Source: Staphylococcus canis
GTDB taxonomy: Bacteria > Bacillota > Bacilli > Staphylococcales > Staphylococcaceae
Reading direction: 5' to 3'
Assembly: GCF_016238445.1 (NCBI RefSeq)
Contig: NZ_JABANU010000003.1
Location: 1-64,000 of the forward strand
DNA: 64,000 bases
This document shows positions 54,727 through 64,000 of this stretch, piece by piece. The notes under the pieces were generated by a model, which had not been told where the DNA came from, searched no databases, and saw only the letters and a list, made by a program, of their open reading frames with translations. Each line of letters opens with the position of its first letter. Position 1 is the first letter of the stretch. Made by a program: the position numbers and the translations under genes.

Positions 54727-55896
54727 TTATCTCAACACACTTGCTTTTTCACGTTTATCTAAGTTAAACATTGTAAATAATGCGATGAGTCCAAATATAC
54801 ATAGCAAGATAAATGCAAGGTGACTCGTACCTGTCAATCCTGTTACTAAAGTAATGACAATCGGTGGGAAGAATCCACCTAAACCTCCCATCATTGATAC
54901 AATACCGTTCGCAACGCCCGCTTCTTTAGTGAAGTATAACGGTACAAGTTTAAATACAAGTCCATTACCAATACCTGCACAAACACTTACTGTTAAACAT
55001 CCCACTGTAAATAAAAAGATTTGACTTGATACACCTAGTATCAATGAACCGATAATCATTAATACGAAAAAGACTTTTAACATTGTTACGGCATTAAATT
55101 TATCTCCTAAAATACCACCTAATGGTCTTAAGAATGTGGCAATCGCGATAAATACACCTGTTCGAATTCCTGCATCTACTTTATCTATACCAAAATGTTC
55201 AACTAAGAAGTTAGGTAAAAATAATCCAAATGCCACAAAAGCACCAAACGTGATAAAATACCAAAAACTTAAATAATACAATCTATAGTCTGCTAATAAT
55301 TTTTTAGATTGCTCAACAAGCGGTACTTTAACTTTGGGTTCACGACTATCCCCTAAGAAGAACATGACAATCGCAAAAACGACCATAACAATCAAATAAC
55401 TACGTACCGTATTTTGCCATCCAATCATACCTGCAATTGATGGTGCTAAAAACGCAGATACTGCTGTTCCTAAGTTCCCCATTCCATAGATACCATTAGC
55501 AAGACCTACTTTATCTTTAGAGAAATACTTTGGAATCGACGTTACACCAACAGCAAAGATGGCACCACCAACACCAAGGAAAAAGCCTGCAAACATCAAC
55601 GCTCCTGGAGATGTAGCTTGACTTAATAAAAAGATAGGTACTAATAACACGATAAAACTAACTAAAAACACCCATTTCGCACCGATGATATTCGTTAAAT
55701 ATCCAAACGGCACACGTAACACAGATCCTAATATTACAGGAATTGCTAAAATAATAGAAAGCTGACCACTACTAATTTGAATATCCTGAGAGATAAATGG
55801 CATTAAAGGGGCAATAATACTCCAAGCCATAAATCCAGCAACTAAACTTAATGTTTGTAAAGCTAACTGTAAACCGCCACTCGACTTATTCATCAT
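54727..55896 (-). CDS. narT: Nitrate transporter NarT
   Basis: A 389-residue, twelve-helix MFS protein of the NarK/NarT group. It has [18 protein letters not shown] near residue 20, [22 protein letters not shown] near residue 90 (nitrate signature), [18 protein letters not shown] near residue 136, [21 protein letters not shown] near residue 220 and a C-terminal [12 protein letters not shown]. In S. carnosus NarT brings nitrate to the nar reductase. The upstream region carries two candidate NreC sites. The start follows AAGGTGAGTG. Confidence 0.92.
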   Translation of the reverse strand: MMNKSSGGLQLALQTLSLVAGFMAWSIIAPLMPFISQDIQISSGQLSIILAIPVILGSVLRVPFGYLTNIIGAKWVFLVSFIVLLVPIFLLSQATSPGALMFAGFFLGVGGAIFAVGVTSIPKYFSKDKVGLANGIYGMGNLGTAVSAFLAPSIAGMIGWQNTVRSYLIVMVVFAIVMFFLGDSREPKVKVPLVEQSKKLLADYRLYYLSFWYFITFGAFVAFGLFLPNFLVEHFGIDKVDAGIRTGVFIAIATFLRPLGGILGDKFNAVTMLKVFFVLMIIGSLILGVSSQIFLFTVGCLTVSVCAGIGNGLVFKLVPLYFTKEAGVANGIVSMMGGLGGFFPPIVITLVTGLTGTSHLAFILLCIFGLIALFTMFNLDKREKASVLR

Positions 55897-55993
55897 TCAC
55901 TCACCTTATCTTTCTTCAATTCTAAAATCCTTAAAATGACTATCATAGGAAATTCCTCATATTAAGTGTAACGTTATTGTGAAAAAGATAACA

Positions 55994-56030
55994 TAAGGAA
56001 ATCCCCTAAACTCATAAAGGACTATCCCTA
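55994..56030 (-). promoter_or_regulatory. Paired candidate NreC sites before narT
   Basis: On the minus strand, TAGGGGATTTCCTTA (55994-56008) and TAGGGATAGTCCTTT (56016-56030) share the form TAGGG-N5-CCTTW, and their starts are 22 bp apart, about two helical turns. They resemble the reported NreC motif (TAGGG-N4-CCCTA) but with a 5-nt spacer and changed right half. Confidence 0.6.
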
Positions 56031-56182
56031 AAAAGCAGACCATTTTTAGAATTGAAAACGGCTAAACCTTTAATACAATAAGGTTTAAGTTATAAGTATT
56101 TATGACATATCCCAACCATTACACCACACTTATAATGCATTCTGTTAAAAGATAAAAGCTCGTCTTGAATTTCTCAATACAA

Positions 56183-56227
56183 AAAGGCTGAAATACAAAT
56201 CATCAATCACTTTGTATTTCAGCCTTT
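56183..56227 (-). terminator. Terminator of the nar-nre operon
   Basis: Arms AAAGGCTGAAATACAAA and TTTGTATTTCAGCCTTT; the minus-strand hairpin is followed by TTG after a run of T from the arm. Confidence 0.82.
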
Positions 56228-56251
56228 ATCATACATTGAAACTATATGGTA

Positions 56252-56902
56252 TTAAAAATCAAGCAGTTTTTTCTTTAACGCAAATTCAACCAATTCAGGT
56301 TTTGATTTTAAATTGAGTTTGTCCATAATACGTGTTTTGTGTGCTTCTACTGTTTTAACTGACACAAACAACTTCTCAGCTATATCTTTATTGCCGTATC
56401 CTTTTGCGATGAGTGGCAATATCTCGAGCTCTCGTTTAGATAAAATTTTAAACGGATCATTAGAATAGTCGTCATTTTTGGATGACTGCACAAATTCTTT
56501 AACCAGTGATGTTGTCATTTTAGGGTCGATATACGTTTGTCCTTGATAAACAGTACGTATCGCTAATAATAATTGTTCATCCGGCGCATTTTTCAAAATA
56601 TAGCCACTCGCTCCACTTCTAAGTACGTGGAAGAGATACTCTTCATCATCATACATTGTCAGTATTAAAATTTTAGTTTCCGGAAAGCTGTCCAGTATCT
56701 TACTTGTCGCAATCAGTCCGGACTCTCCAGGTGGCATACTCAAGTCCATAATTAACACATCTGGTTTATGTTCCATTACTTTTTGATATGCTTCTCCGCC
56801 ATCTGCTGCAGTACCAACGACTTCCATATCGTCCTGAAAGTTCAGTATCATCGAAAATCCAGTGCGCACCACTGCATGATCATCAGCTATTACGATTCTC
56901 AT
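56252..56902 (-). CDS. nreC: Oxygen/nitrate response regulator NreC
   Basis: A 216-residue NarL-family regulator. The receiver has DD near residue 8, phosphoacceptor Asp in [14 protein letters not shown] near residue 53, and Lys in GYILKNAP near residue 103. The LuxR-type HTH is [25 protein letters not shown] (key residues [14 protein letters not shown]) near residues 150-205. Phosphorylated by NreB in the absence of oxygen, it activates narG, narT and nir promoters. The ATG at 56902 follows GAGGGACATAAAG and is 11 nt downstream of nreB. Confidence 0.94.
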   Translation of the reverse strand: MRIVIADDHAVVRTGFSMILNFQDDMEVVGTAADGGEAYQKVMEHKPDVLIMDLSMPPGESGLIATSKILDSFPETKILILTMYDDEEYLFHVLRSGASGYILKNAPDEQLLLAIRTVYQGQTYIDPKMTTSLVKEFVQSSKNDDYSNDPFKILSKRELEILPLIAKGYGNKDIAEKLFVSVKTVEAHKTRIMDKLNLKSKPELVEFALKKKLLDF

Positions 56903-56913
56903 CTTTATGTCCC

Positions 56914-57954
56914 TCACTTTTGACTGATCGGTACTTCGAGTGTCACAATTGTACCTTTCCCTTTTTGCGTTTCAATATTTAAATGTCCATTGACTAGTTC
57001 TGCACGTTCATTCATACCATATAAACCTAACCCTGAGCCTTTTGGTGATGCATTGGGATCGAAACCTTGACCTTGATCCGACACTTCTACATATAACGCG
57101 TCCTGATCTTTACGAACATTGACATCAACCGAATCGACCATCGCATATTTCATCGCATTGAATACCGCTTCTTGCACAACACGATAAACCACCGTTTCAA
57201 CTTCATTATCGAACCGTTCATCTTGCATATCGAAATGATAATTAATCATCAATCCATAATTATCTTCAAGTTGCTTAAAATAGGACTTAAATGCAGCGTT
57301 AAGTCCTAAATCATCCAATGAAGATGGTCTGAGTTCTAATGATAAATTACGAATATCATCTATTAACTTCGTCATCAATCCTTCAATATGCTTTGAATGA
57401 TCGACTAAAGTGGATAAGTCTTTTTGGTATTTTAACAAGCGTAATTCCACGTTAACATTGATGAGTTCTTGAATCACACCATCATGTAACTCTCGAGAAA
57501 TACGCTTTCTTTCATTTTCTTGCGCTGCGATTGTTTTTTGCATCATGTTACGTTGATATACTTTTTCTTGTTGCTCTAATTGCGGTGTCACGTTTTGTAA
57601 CGTGAACGCTTTAATGCCTTTTGCTTCGTCAACAACTTGATAAGATGCTGTAAATGGTTCAATTTTGTTTTCTGTTGTTCTCATAAACACTTGAAACGTT
57701 GAACCATTCATGCCTTCTGATTCTAAAAAGCAGTTATGACATGTTTGTAGTCCAAAATCATTAGTATGTCCTTCACATCTGCCGCATATTGCATTTGGCG
57801 TATTGCTAAAAATATTATGAGGCGATATCACGCGTTGTGCTGCCTCGTTCATATAAATGACCTTCCCCGCTCGATCGATAAAAATAATCATTTCAGATGT
57901 AACGCGATAGTAAGCGTTTAAAAATTGAGAGAGTTCATCATTTTTTGGTTCCAC
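56914..57954 (-). CDS. nreB: Oxygen-sensing histidine kinase NreB
   Basis: A 346-residue cytosolic kinase with a PAS-type sensor holding an oxygen-labile [4Fe-4S] cluster. The four ligand cysteines are at residues 57, 60, 72 and 75 (CGRC and CHNC). The HisKA_3 His is in [10 protein letters not shown], residue 157. The ATPase domain ends with [14 protein letters not shown] near residue 310. The start is GTG and overlaps the nreA stop by one base (TAGTG). Works with NreA and NreC. Confidence 0.95.
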   Translation of the reverse strand: MEPKNDELSQFLNAYYRVTSEMIIFIDRAGKVIYMNEAAQRVISPHNIFSNTPNAICGRCEGHTNDFGLQTCHNCFLESEGMNGSTFQVFMRTTENKIEPFTASYQVVDEAKGIKAFTLQNVTPQLEQQEKVYQRNMMQKTIAAQENERKRISRELHDGVIQELINVNVELRLLKYQKDLSTLVDHSKHIEGLMTKLIDDIRNLSLELRPSSLDDLGLNAAFKSYFKQLEDNYGLMINYHFDMQDERFDNEVETVVYRVVQEAVFNAMKYAMVDSVDVNVRKDQDALYVEVSDQGQGFDPNASPKGSGLGLYGMNERAELVNGHLNIETQKGKGTIVTLEVPISQK

Positions 57955-58415
57955 TATGTCATCACCTTATCTTCACTTGTTAAATTTCCAATACCTTTAA
58001 TCTTTGAAATGTTTTGCGCAATCGGCGGCAGTGGTTTATGTGCTCTTTGTCCAAATAACAACACCCCTTTAACACGATGATTGTGCCAAAGCGGTATCGC
58101 AAGAAGTGAAGTCAGTGCCTCACTCATAATAATTGGAAAATTAAACAAAGTGTTTTGAATATCATCTGCAGTAGCATCAGAAATAATCATAGGTTTCCCC
58201 GTTTTCATGACATTACCTGCAACACCTCGGCCATGCCTTAAGACGATACGTTGATAACGATCATTAAGATTGCCTGAAACGTATCGCCATTTTATTTTAG
58301 TCGCGACATGGTCTTCTATAGGTAAGGCGATGCCAGCAAAATCAAATTGATATTCATGACGTAGTCTCTCTAATTCGTCTTGATACTCATACTGAGTAAA
58401 ATCAATCTGTTTCAC
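57954..58415 (-). CDS. nreA: Nitrate receptor NreA (GAF domain)
   Basis: A protein of about 153 residues with one GAF domain. NreA binds nitrate and relieves its inhibition of NreB phosphorylation. Seen: the GAF core with RGVAGNVMKTGKPMIISDATADD near residue 80 and LTSLLAIPLWHNHRVKGVLLFG near residue 110. GTG at 58415 has GGAG 8 nt upstream; the ATG at 58421 and GTG at 58424 are nearer the SD than usual. It sits between narI and nreB. Confidence 0.9.
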   Translation of the reverse strand: MKQIDFTQYEYQDELERLRHEYQFDFAGIALPIEDHVATKIKWRYVSGNLNDRYQRIVLRHGRGVAGNVMKTGKPMIISDATADDIQNTLFNFPIIMSEALTSLLAIPLWHNHRVKGVLLFGQRAHKPLPPIAQNISKIKGIGNLTSEDKVMT

Positions 58416-58435
58416 AGTCATCACTCCATATTAAA

Positions 58436-59113
58436 TTAAACTTTATGCTTTCGGTAAATAATATAACTACGGCTTGCATACGAAACTGGTACGCTCCACA
58501 CATGAACTAAACGTGTAAAAGGCCAACATGCCATAATAGTAAATCCTAATAGTACGTGTAGTTTAAATGCAAGTGGAACATGAGTCATTAACGTTGCATC
58601 CGGACTTAACATGAACAATCCTCTAAACCATATTGAAATCGTTTGACGATAATCAAAGTCTGGCGTTGTTGCATTTGTAACAAGTGTCGCATAACACCCA
58701 ACAAATACGATAATTAACAATAGAATATTCACGAAAATATCTGATGCTGAACTTAATCGGCGTACATTTTGTTTTGTAATACGTCGTGCTGTTAATAAAA
58801 ACATACCGATTAATGTTATTATACCAAAGATACTTCCAATATACACCGCGCCGATATGATACAAGTGATCAGATACACCAAGCGCTTCAAGCCAATGTGC
58901 TGGAATTAACAATCCTACAACGTGCCCCATAAATACTGGTATGATCCCTAAGTGGAATAATAAACTGCCCCATTTCAATTGTTTCTTTTCAATAAATTCA
59001 CTTGATTTCGCAGTCCATGAAAATTGATCAAATTTATATCGTGCAATGTGACCAATGACAAAGATTGCAAGACAAAGATATGGAAAGATAATCCACAAAA
59101 ACTGATTAAACAT
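58436..59113 (-). CDS. narI: Nitrate reductase gamma subunit NarI
   Basis: A 225-residue membrane cytochrome b with five helices that passes electrons from menaquinol to NarH. Heme-ligand His candidates are in VIGHIARYKFD near residue 20, LFHLGIIPVFMGHVVGL near residue 53, and the C-terminal FKLHVLLGFTIMACWPFTRLVH near residue 185-205. The ATG follows CGAGGTGACA and overlaps the narJ 3' end by 8 nt. Confidence 0.94.
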   Translation of the reverse strand: MFNQFLWIIFPYLCLAIFVIGHIARYKFDQFSWTAKSSEFIEKKQLKWGSLLFHLGIIPVFMGHVVGLLIPAHWLEALGVSDHLYHIGAVYIGSIFGIITLIGMFLLTARRITKQNVRRLSSASDIFVNILLLIIVFVGCYATLVTNATTPDFDYRQTISIWFRGLFMLSPDATLMTHVPLAFKLHVLLGFTIMACWPFTRLVHVWSVPVSYASRSYIIYRKHKV

Positions 59114-59681
59114 GTTGTGTCACCTCGTTGTCTTGTACAATACATCGTTTTAACGTTTCGCGAAGCCCGCGTATTAAATGACTATATGGGTTCTCTTTTT
59201 CTTCTAAATACTTCATAACTGGATACGTACCATCTTCAATAATCATGATGAGCAATTGGACATTCTCTTGTGCGCGACTATCTCCATCAAATTGTGCAGC
59301 ATATAAAAATTCAAGCATTAACGGAAGATAATCTGACAGTTCAGAGCTCGGCATTTCGAGTCCAAACATTTCATAAAGCACTTTAAGCTTCGCAAGCATT
59401 TGCCCACGCTCTTTTTGTGTATCAAACTTATTGAAGGTCATATATAGCGTCGTTTTTTTGTTAAAATCAAACGTATCTGTGTACAGTGCTTTAATTTCTG
59501 ACAAACTTTTCTCGTACATTCGTTCACGATATTGTTTCACATGAGGATACGCAGGGTGATCCTCAGTGAAAATATCGTTAAATGTTTTAGGATGAAAGGT
59601 TAACTTTTCCGGAAAACTCAATTGCTGACTCATATATCCTAATGTATCTTTATAATATTTCAGCATCTCAAGATCAATCAC
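59106..59681 (-). CDS. narJ: Nitrate reductase assembly chaperone NarJ
   Basis: A 191-residue helical chaperone needed to insert the Mo cofactor into NarG and to assemble the complex; it is not part of the final enzyme. It contains the TorD-like DTFDFNKKTTLYMT segment near residue 82 and the acidic PSSELSDYLPLMLEFL near residue 117, typical of NarJ. The start is GTG at 59681, 8 nt after GGAGG; upstream in-frame codons overlap narH. It overlaps narH by 8 nt. Confidence 0.9.
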   Translation of the reverse strand: MIDLEMLKYYKDTLGYMSQQLSFPEKLTFHPKTFNDIFTEDHPAYPHVKQYRERMYEKSLSEIKALYTDTFDFNKKTTLYMTFNKFDTQKERGQMLAKLKVLYEMFGLEMPSSELSDYLPLMLEFLYAAQFDGDSRAQENVQLLIMIIEDGTYPVMKYLEEKENPYSHLIRGLRETLKRCIVQDNEVTQHV

Positions 59682-61230
59682 GGAAAATCCCTCCATAGAA
59701 ATTATCATTATAAATTTCTTGTCCTGTTTTACCACCAGCACCTACTGGTACACCGCAACCATCACAGTTTGCACCAAAATGTTCGCCACCATAGCCTTGA
59801 CTTCCTTGTGCAGTGTAAGTATCCATGTATTGCTCTTTATGTGATGTTGGAATAACAAAACGGTCTTCATGCTTAGCAATCGCAAGTAAACGATACATAT
59901 CTTTAGCTTGTCGTTCAGTTAAGCCAACACGTTCTAATCGTGACATATCAAAGTCACGGCCAGTGTTTTGTGCACGCATATAACTTCTCATCATCGCCAT
60001 ACGTTGTAAAGAACCTTTAACCGCTTGTGTATCCCCTGCTGTAAATAATTCTGCTAAATATTGCACAGGTAAACGCATTTCTTCAATAGCTGGGAAAATT
60101 GCGTCAGGATTATGATTTGAATTTTTACCTTCAAAATAATTCATAATCGGACTTAACGGTGGGCAGTACCATACCATTGGCATTGTGCGATATTCTGGAT
60201 GTAATGGGAAAGCAAGTTTATACTCAATTGCCAATTTATAGATTGGTGAATTTTGAGCCGCTTCAATCCACTCTTGCGCAATACCGTCTTTTTCAGCTTG
60301 TTCAATGACATCTTCATCAAATGGATTTAAGAATAAATCAAGTTGTTTTTCGTATAAGTCTTGTTCGTTTTCAGCTGACGCTGCTTCTTGAACACGATCT
60401 GCATCATATAAAAGTACACCTAAATAACGCATACGTCCCGTACATGTTTCTGAACACACTGTTGGAATGCCCGCTTCAACACGTGGGAAACAGAACGTAC
60501 ATTTTTCTGCTTTATTCGTTTTCCAGTTGAAATACACCTTTTTATAAGGGCACCCTGTCATACAATAACGCCATCCACGACAAGCCTCTTGGTCAACGAG
60601 TACAATACCATCTTCATCACGTTTGTACATAGCACCTGATGGACATGATGCTACACAACTTGGATTAAGACAGTGTTCACATAATCTTGGTAAGTACATC
60701 ATAAACGTTTGGTCAAAATTAAATTTAATATCTTCTTCGATTTTCTGAATGTTTGGATCTTGTGGTCCAGTAATGTGGCCACCTGCTAAGTCATCTTCCC
60801 AGTTAGGCCCCCAATCAATATCCATACGGTTTCCTGTCATGACTGAATGTGCTTTCGCAACAGGTGTATGTTTAGCATCTTTCGCAGTTGTTAGATGTTC
60901 GTAATTATAAGTCCACGGCTCATAATAGTCTTTGATGACTGGCATATCTGGGTTATAGAAAATTTTCCCAAGGGCGATTTTATTAATACGTGTGCCTGAC
61001 TTTAGCTCGAGTTTTCCTTTTTTATTGAGCGTCCATCCCCCTTTGTAACGCTCTTGATCTTCCCACTTTTTAGGATATCCAATACCGGGTTTAGTCTCTA
61101 CGTTATTGAACCACATATATTCTGCACCCGGTCGATTTGTCCATGTGCTTTTACATGTCACACTACACGTATGACATCCTATACATTTGTCTAAGTTTAA
61201 TACCATTGCCACTTGTGCTTTAATCTTCAA
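59674..61230 (-). CDS. narH: Nitrate reductase beta subunit NarH
   Basis: A 518-residue electron-transfer subunit. Four cysteine groups hold one [3Fe-4S] and three [4Fe-4S] clusters: CIGCHTCSVTCK near residue 17, CEHCLNPSCVASCP near residue 183, CRGWRYCMTGCPYKK near residue 216 (Trp replaces one Cys, marking the 3Fe cluster) and CTFC...CSETC near residues 243-261. The start is TTG, 7 nt after AGAGGTGG, overlapping the narG end by 11 nt. The C-terminus carries a Cys-x-x-Cys (CDGC) near residue 495. Confidence 0.94.
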   Translation of the reverse strand: MKIKAQVAMVLNLDKCIGCHTCSVTCKSTWTNRPGAEYMWFNNVETKPGIGYPKKWEDQERYKGGWTLNKKGKLELKSGTRINKIALGKIFYNPDMPVIKDYYEPWTYNYEHLTTAKDAKHTPVAKAHSVMTGNRMDIDWGPNWEDDLAGGHITGPQDPNIQKIEEDIKFNFDQTFMMYLPRLCEHCLNPSCVASCPSGAMYKRDEDGIVLVDQEACRGWRYCMTGCPYKKVYFNWKTNKAEKCTFCFPRVEAGIPTVCSETCTGRMRYLGVLLYDADRVQEAASAENEQDLYEKQLDLFLNPFDEDVIEQAEKDGIAQEWIEAAQNSPIYKLAIEYKLAFPLHPEYRTMPMVWYCPPLSPIMNYFEGKNSNHNPDAIFPAIEEMRLPVQYLAELFTAGDTQAVKGSLQRMAMMRSYMRAQNTGRDFDMSRLERVGLTERQAKDMYRLLAIAKHEDRFVIPTSHKEQYMDTYTAQGSQGYGGEHFGANCDGCGVPVGAGGKTGQEIYNDNFYGGIFRD

Positions 61231-64000
61231 GCCAGTCCACCTCTTTCATCTTTCTTACCGCAACATATACGTCACGTTGGTTTCCAATTGGGCCATAATA
61301 GTTAAATGAATAACTAATTTGCGCATAACCACCCATTAATTGTGTTGGTTTTAAATGAATACGTGTAGGGGCATTGTGCGATCCTCCACGAGTACCTGAA
61401 ATTTCTGAACCTGGTGTTTCGATATGTTTATCTTGTGCGTGATACATAAACATCGTTCCACGTGGCATACGATGTGATACAACTGCACGTGCTGTTACAA
61501 CACCATTTCTGTTATATACTTCTAACCAATCGTTATCTTGAATATCATGTTGTGCTGCGTCTTCATTTGAAATCCATACTGTTGGACCACCACGGAATAA
61601 TGTCAACATATGTTGATTGTCTTGATATGTTGAGTGAATATTCCATTTACCATGTGGTGTTAAATATCTTAATACAAGTGTATCTACGCCACCTTTTACA
61701 GTTTTATCTTTTGTGCCGAATACCATTGGAGGCAATGTTGGCTTATACACTGGTAATGACTCACCAAATTGTAAAAAGACTTCATGATCAATATAGTAAC
61801 TTTGACGTCCCGTTAATGTTCTAAATGGTACTAATCGTTCAATATTCGTTGTAAACGGTGAATAACGACGTCCTTGTTTATTAGAACCTGGGAATACTGC
61901 TGTCGGAATAACTTCACGTGGTTGTGATGTAATATTTAAAAACGTAATTTTTTCAGACGCACGTTCAGCTGAGATATCTTTGAGTTCCATACCTGTTTGT
62001 GTCTCAAGGTCTTCATAAGATTTCTGTGAAACGCGACCATTTGAAGCGGATGAAACATTTAAAATCACATCAGCGACTTTACGTGCTGTATCGATTCTTG
62101 GCTTATTGTGTTTCACTGAATCATCATCCCAAGTTCCTACAATACTACGTAACTCATCATATTCTTCTTTTACTGAGAAACTTACACCATGCGCGCCGAC
62201 TTTACCATTTTCAAGTAATGGTCCGACTGACACATACTTATCATAAACATCTGTATAAGTACGATCGACTACCGCGAAGCCAGGCATTGTTTTACCAGGA
62301 ACCGCTTCAATATCACCTTTTGTCCAATCATGAACTTTACCATACGCTAGAGAAATCTCTTGTTTAGAATCATGTGCTAACGGTGACGTTACAACGTCTT
62401 TGAATGTGCCTGTTAAATGCACTCTAGACATTTCTGAGAATGTTTTACTTATCGTTTTGAAAATGTCCCAATCTGAACGTGATTCCCATAATGGATCAAT
62501 AGCAGGATTAAATGGATGAATAAATGGATGCATGTCTGTAGATGAAATATCATGTTTTTCATACCATGTTGCTGCTGGTAATACGATATCTGAATAAAGT
62601 GGTGTAGCAGTCATACGGAAATCTAATGATACGAGTAAGTCTAATTTTCCAACTGTATCTTCACTCCACTCAATTTCTTCAGGTTTATCTGTTAAGTTCG
62701 GTTCTGCCATTAATGCTGATTTCGTTCCAAGCAAGTGTTTCATAAAGTACTCTTGTCCTTTAGCAGAACTTGAGATGAGATTCGAACGCCATACAAATAA
62801 TGTTTTTGGATGATTTTTACGTAATCCAGGATTTTCAATCGCAAATTTCGTTTTACGTGTTTTAACATCTTCAATCGCTTTTTCTAAAATCGCTTCGTTT
62901 GTAAATTCTCCACGATCTCTCGCTTCTTCACCCCATAATAGACTGTTACGATCAAACTGAGGATATGATGGTAACCATCCATTTCGAGCTGCTAAGACGT
63001 TATAATCAGCTGGATGTTGTAATTTAATATTTTCTGCCAATGGTGAAGCTAAACGATCCACACCTGACTCCTCGTATTTCCATTGATCTGTCGCAAAATA
63101 GAACCAGCTTGTACCGTTTTGTAAACGTGGTGGACCTTGCCAGTCTTTCGCAAAAGCAATAGTGCTCCATCCCTCAATTGGACGACATTTTTCTTGACCC
63201 ACATAGTGCGCCCATCCGCCGCCATTGACACCTTGACAACCACATAAGATGACTAAGTTCAGTACCGCACGATAGATTGTATCTGAATTAAACCAGTGAT
63301 TAATACCAGCTCCCATGATAATCATAGAGCGCCCGCCTGTATCAATCGCATTTTGTGCAAATTCACGTGCCACTTGAGTAACTAAATTCGCTTTAACGCC
63401 AGTCACTTTTTCTTGCCAAGCTGGTGTATAGAATGAGTTTTCGTCGTCAAAGCCTTTGGATTCTAATGGATGATCAAAACGCTTAACACCATATTGACTT
63501 GCCATTAAATCATAAATCGTTGTAATTAAAGTTTCTTCGCCATTTGCAAGTGTTACACGACGTACTGGAATTGGTCGTTCAAATACACCATTGCCATTGT
63601 TATCGAAATAAGGGAATTGAATTGTTTCTATCGTATATTGACCCTTCGCAACAGTCATCGCAGGATCAATCGTTTGACCCGCTTCATTTTCAAGTTTTAA
63701 GTTCCATTGTTTTCCTTCTTCCCAACGTTGACCCATCGTACCGTTAGGAACTTGAATGGTATCTGTTAGTGTATCAATGACAACAGGTTTCCACTCACTA
63801 TTTTCAGTTGTACTACCAAAGTCACTTGAACGTAAGAAACGCCCTGCTTTATATCCATTTGCATCTCGATCTAATCGAATCACAAAAGGCATATCCGAAT
63901 ATTGTTTTGCATAATTAATGAACATTTCTGACGGTTGTTCTTCATAAAATTCTTGTAAAATCACATGCGTCATCGCTTGAGCCAAAGCCGCATCTGTACC
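61220..64000 (-). CDS. narG: Nitrate reductase alpha subunit NarG (5' end outside window)
   Basis: The catalytic molybdenum subunit, reducing nitrate to nitrite at the cytoplasmic side. About 926 C-terminal residues are in the window; full-length NarG is about 1,220. The frame continues through the right edge: the first in-window residues read GTDAALAQAMTHVIL, a Mo-bis-MGD region, so the apparent TTG start at 63985 is internal. Visible features include MIIMGAGINHWFN, CQGVNGGGWAHYVGQEK, WRSNLISSSAKG, DIVLPAATWYEKHDISSTDMHPF and the C-terminal GGSHNAPTRIHLKPTQLMGGYAQ region. The [4Fe-4S] N-terminus is outside. Confidence 0.95.
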   Translation of the reverse strand, partial: GTDAALAQAMTHVILQEFYEEQPSEMFINYAKQYSDMPFVIRLDRDANGYKAGRFLRSSDFGSTTENSEWKPVVIDTLTDTIQVPNGTMGQRWEEGKQWNLKLENEAGQTIDPAMTVAKGQYTIETIQFPYFDNNGNGVFERPIPVRRVTLANGEETLITTIYDLMASQYGVKRFDHPLESKGFDDENSFYTPAWQEKVTGVKANLVTQVAREFAQNAIDTGGRSMIIMGAGINHWFNSDTIYRAVLNLVILCGCQGVNGGGWAHYVGQEKCRPIEGWSTIAFAKDWQGPPRLQNGTSWFYFATDQWKYEESGVDRLASPLAENIKLQHPADYNVLAARNGWLPSYPQFDRNSLLWGEEARDRGEFTNEAILEKAIEDVKTRKTKFAIENPGLRKNHPKTLFVWRSNLISSSAKGQEYFMKHLLGTKSALMAEPNLTDKPEEIEWSEDTVGKLDLLVSLDFRMTATPLYSDIVLPAATWYEKHDISSTDMHPFIHPFNPAIDPLWESRSDWDIFKTISKTFSEMSRVHLTGTFKDVVTSPLAHDSKQEISLAYGKVHDWTKGDIEAVPGKTMPGFAVVDRTYTDVYDKYVSVGPLLENGKVGAHGVSFSVKEEYDELRSIVGTWDDDSVKHNKPRIDTARKVADVILNVSSASNGRVSQKSYEDLETQTGMELKDISAERASEKITFLNITSQPREVIPTAVFPGSNKQGRRYSPFTTNIERLVPFRTLTGRQSYYIDHEVFLQFGESLPVYKPTLPPMVFGTKDKTVKGGVDTLVLRYLTPHGKWNIHSTYQDNQHMLTLFRGGPTVWISNEDAAQHDIQDNDWLEVYNRNGVVTARAVVSHRMPRGTMFMYHAQDKHIETPGSEISGTRGGSHNAPTRIHLKPTQLMGGYAQISYSFNYYGPIGNQRDVYVAVRKMKEVDWLED

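Larger units (their letters stand above)
55897..56251. other. narT promoter region and nreC 3' end
   Basis: About 355 bp holding the narT regulatory region (two NreC-like boxes at 55994-56030, a possible -10 TATGAT near 55931-55936) and the nreC terminator. No gene. Confidence 0.6.

Noticed and set aside
63983-63985. TTG as the narG start
   Set aside because: The frame is open to the right edge and encodes NarG-like GTDAALAQAM upstream, so the true start lies outside the window.

Overview
The window is chromosomal DNA of a low-GC Gram-positive bacterium, almost certainly a Staphylococcus. The evidence is a set of recognisable staphylococcal loci: tcaR-tcaA, the heme-response locus hrtBA/hssRS, an Rsp-type AraC regulator, DUF2871 and DUF3139 proteins, and the nitrate block narGHJI-nreABC-narT. 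Gene order broadly follows the corresponding S. aureus chromosome segment, but the repeats, a GlcP-type sugar porter, the shortened tcaA and the lone tenA point to another species. I cannot name the species from sequence alone.

Layout. 1-290: end of a tandem array of structured 121-bp repeats. 290-9200: housekeeping and transport genes (rpiA, galM, a NatAB-type ABC exporter, a YfcC-type transporter, a DUF805 protein, a 3-methyladenine glycosylase, an NhaC antiporter). 9300-20700: a GH2-like sugar-binding protein without a catalytic domain facing an AraC regulator, gltS, a Zur-box-controlled COG0523 GTPase, fni, a thioesterase, a PTS IIC-like protein, a TetR regulator with tenA, a thioredoxin-like protein and an esterase. 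20780-29200: shortened tcaA with tcaR, a YdcF protein, heme detoxification hrtB-hrtA divergent from hssR-hssS, and mqo. 29480-33400: glycosyltransferase, L-lactate permease behind a Rex-like site, and a low-complexity lipoprotein. 33480-33975: second repeat array. 34070-43100: quinone reductase, sugar porter, GNAT, copper genes (ycnJ, ycnI, DUF2871), a Na/Pi cotransporter, and a MarR-CorA pair. 43600-46180: the large AraC regulator Rsp followed directly by the third repeat array. 46370-54660: galU, exporters, an M42 aminopeptidase, a divergent lactate/malate dehydrogenase homologue and a RocB-like M20 hydrolase. 54700-64000: anaerobic nitrate respiration, with narT, the NreABC oxygen/nitrate sensor and narIJHG; narG runs off the right edge.

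How the genes connect. Respiratory and redox control is a recurring theme: NreABC with paired candidate NreC sites before narT, a Rex-like operator before lctP, Mqo, and a diverged LDH homologue. Metal handling is a second theme: a Zur-like box before the COG0523 GTPase, CopCD/YcnI, HssRS-HrtBA with its direct-repeat operator, and CorA.

The most unusual content is a family of 120-190 bp structured repeats at three places (1-286, 33488-33975, 45761-46176). All lie in the same orientation and keep nested helices by compensatory changes (for example GAGAGC/GCTCTC versus GGAAGC/GCTTCC). Each array ends in a unit cut off on the right-hand side. Two loci share an extra roughly 105-bp hairpin module inside a unit. 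I do not recognise this family.
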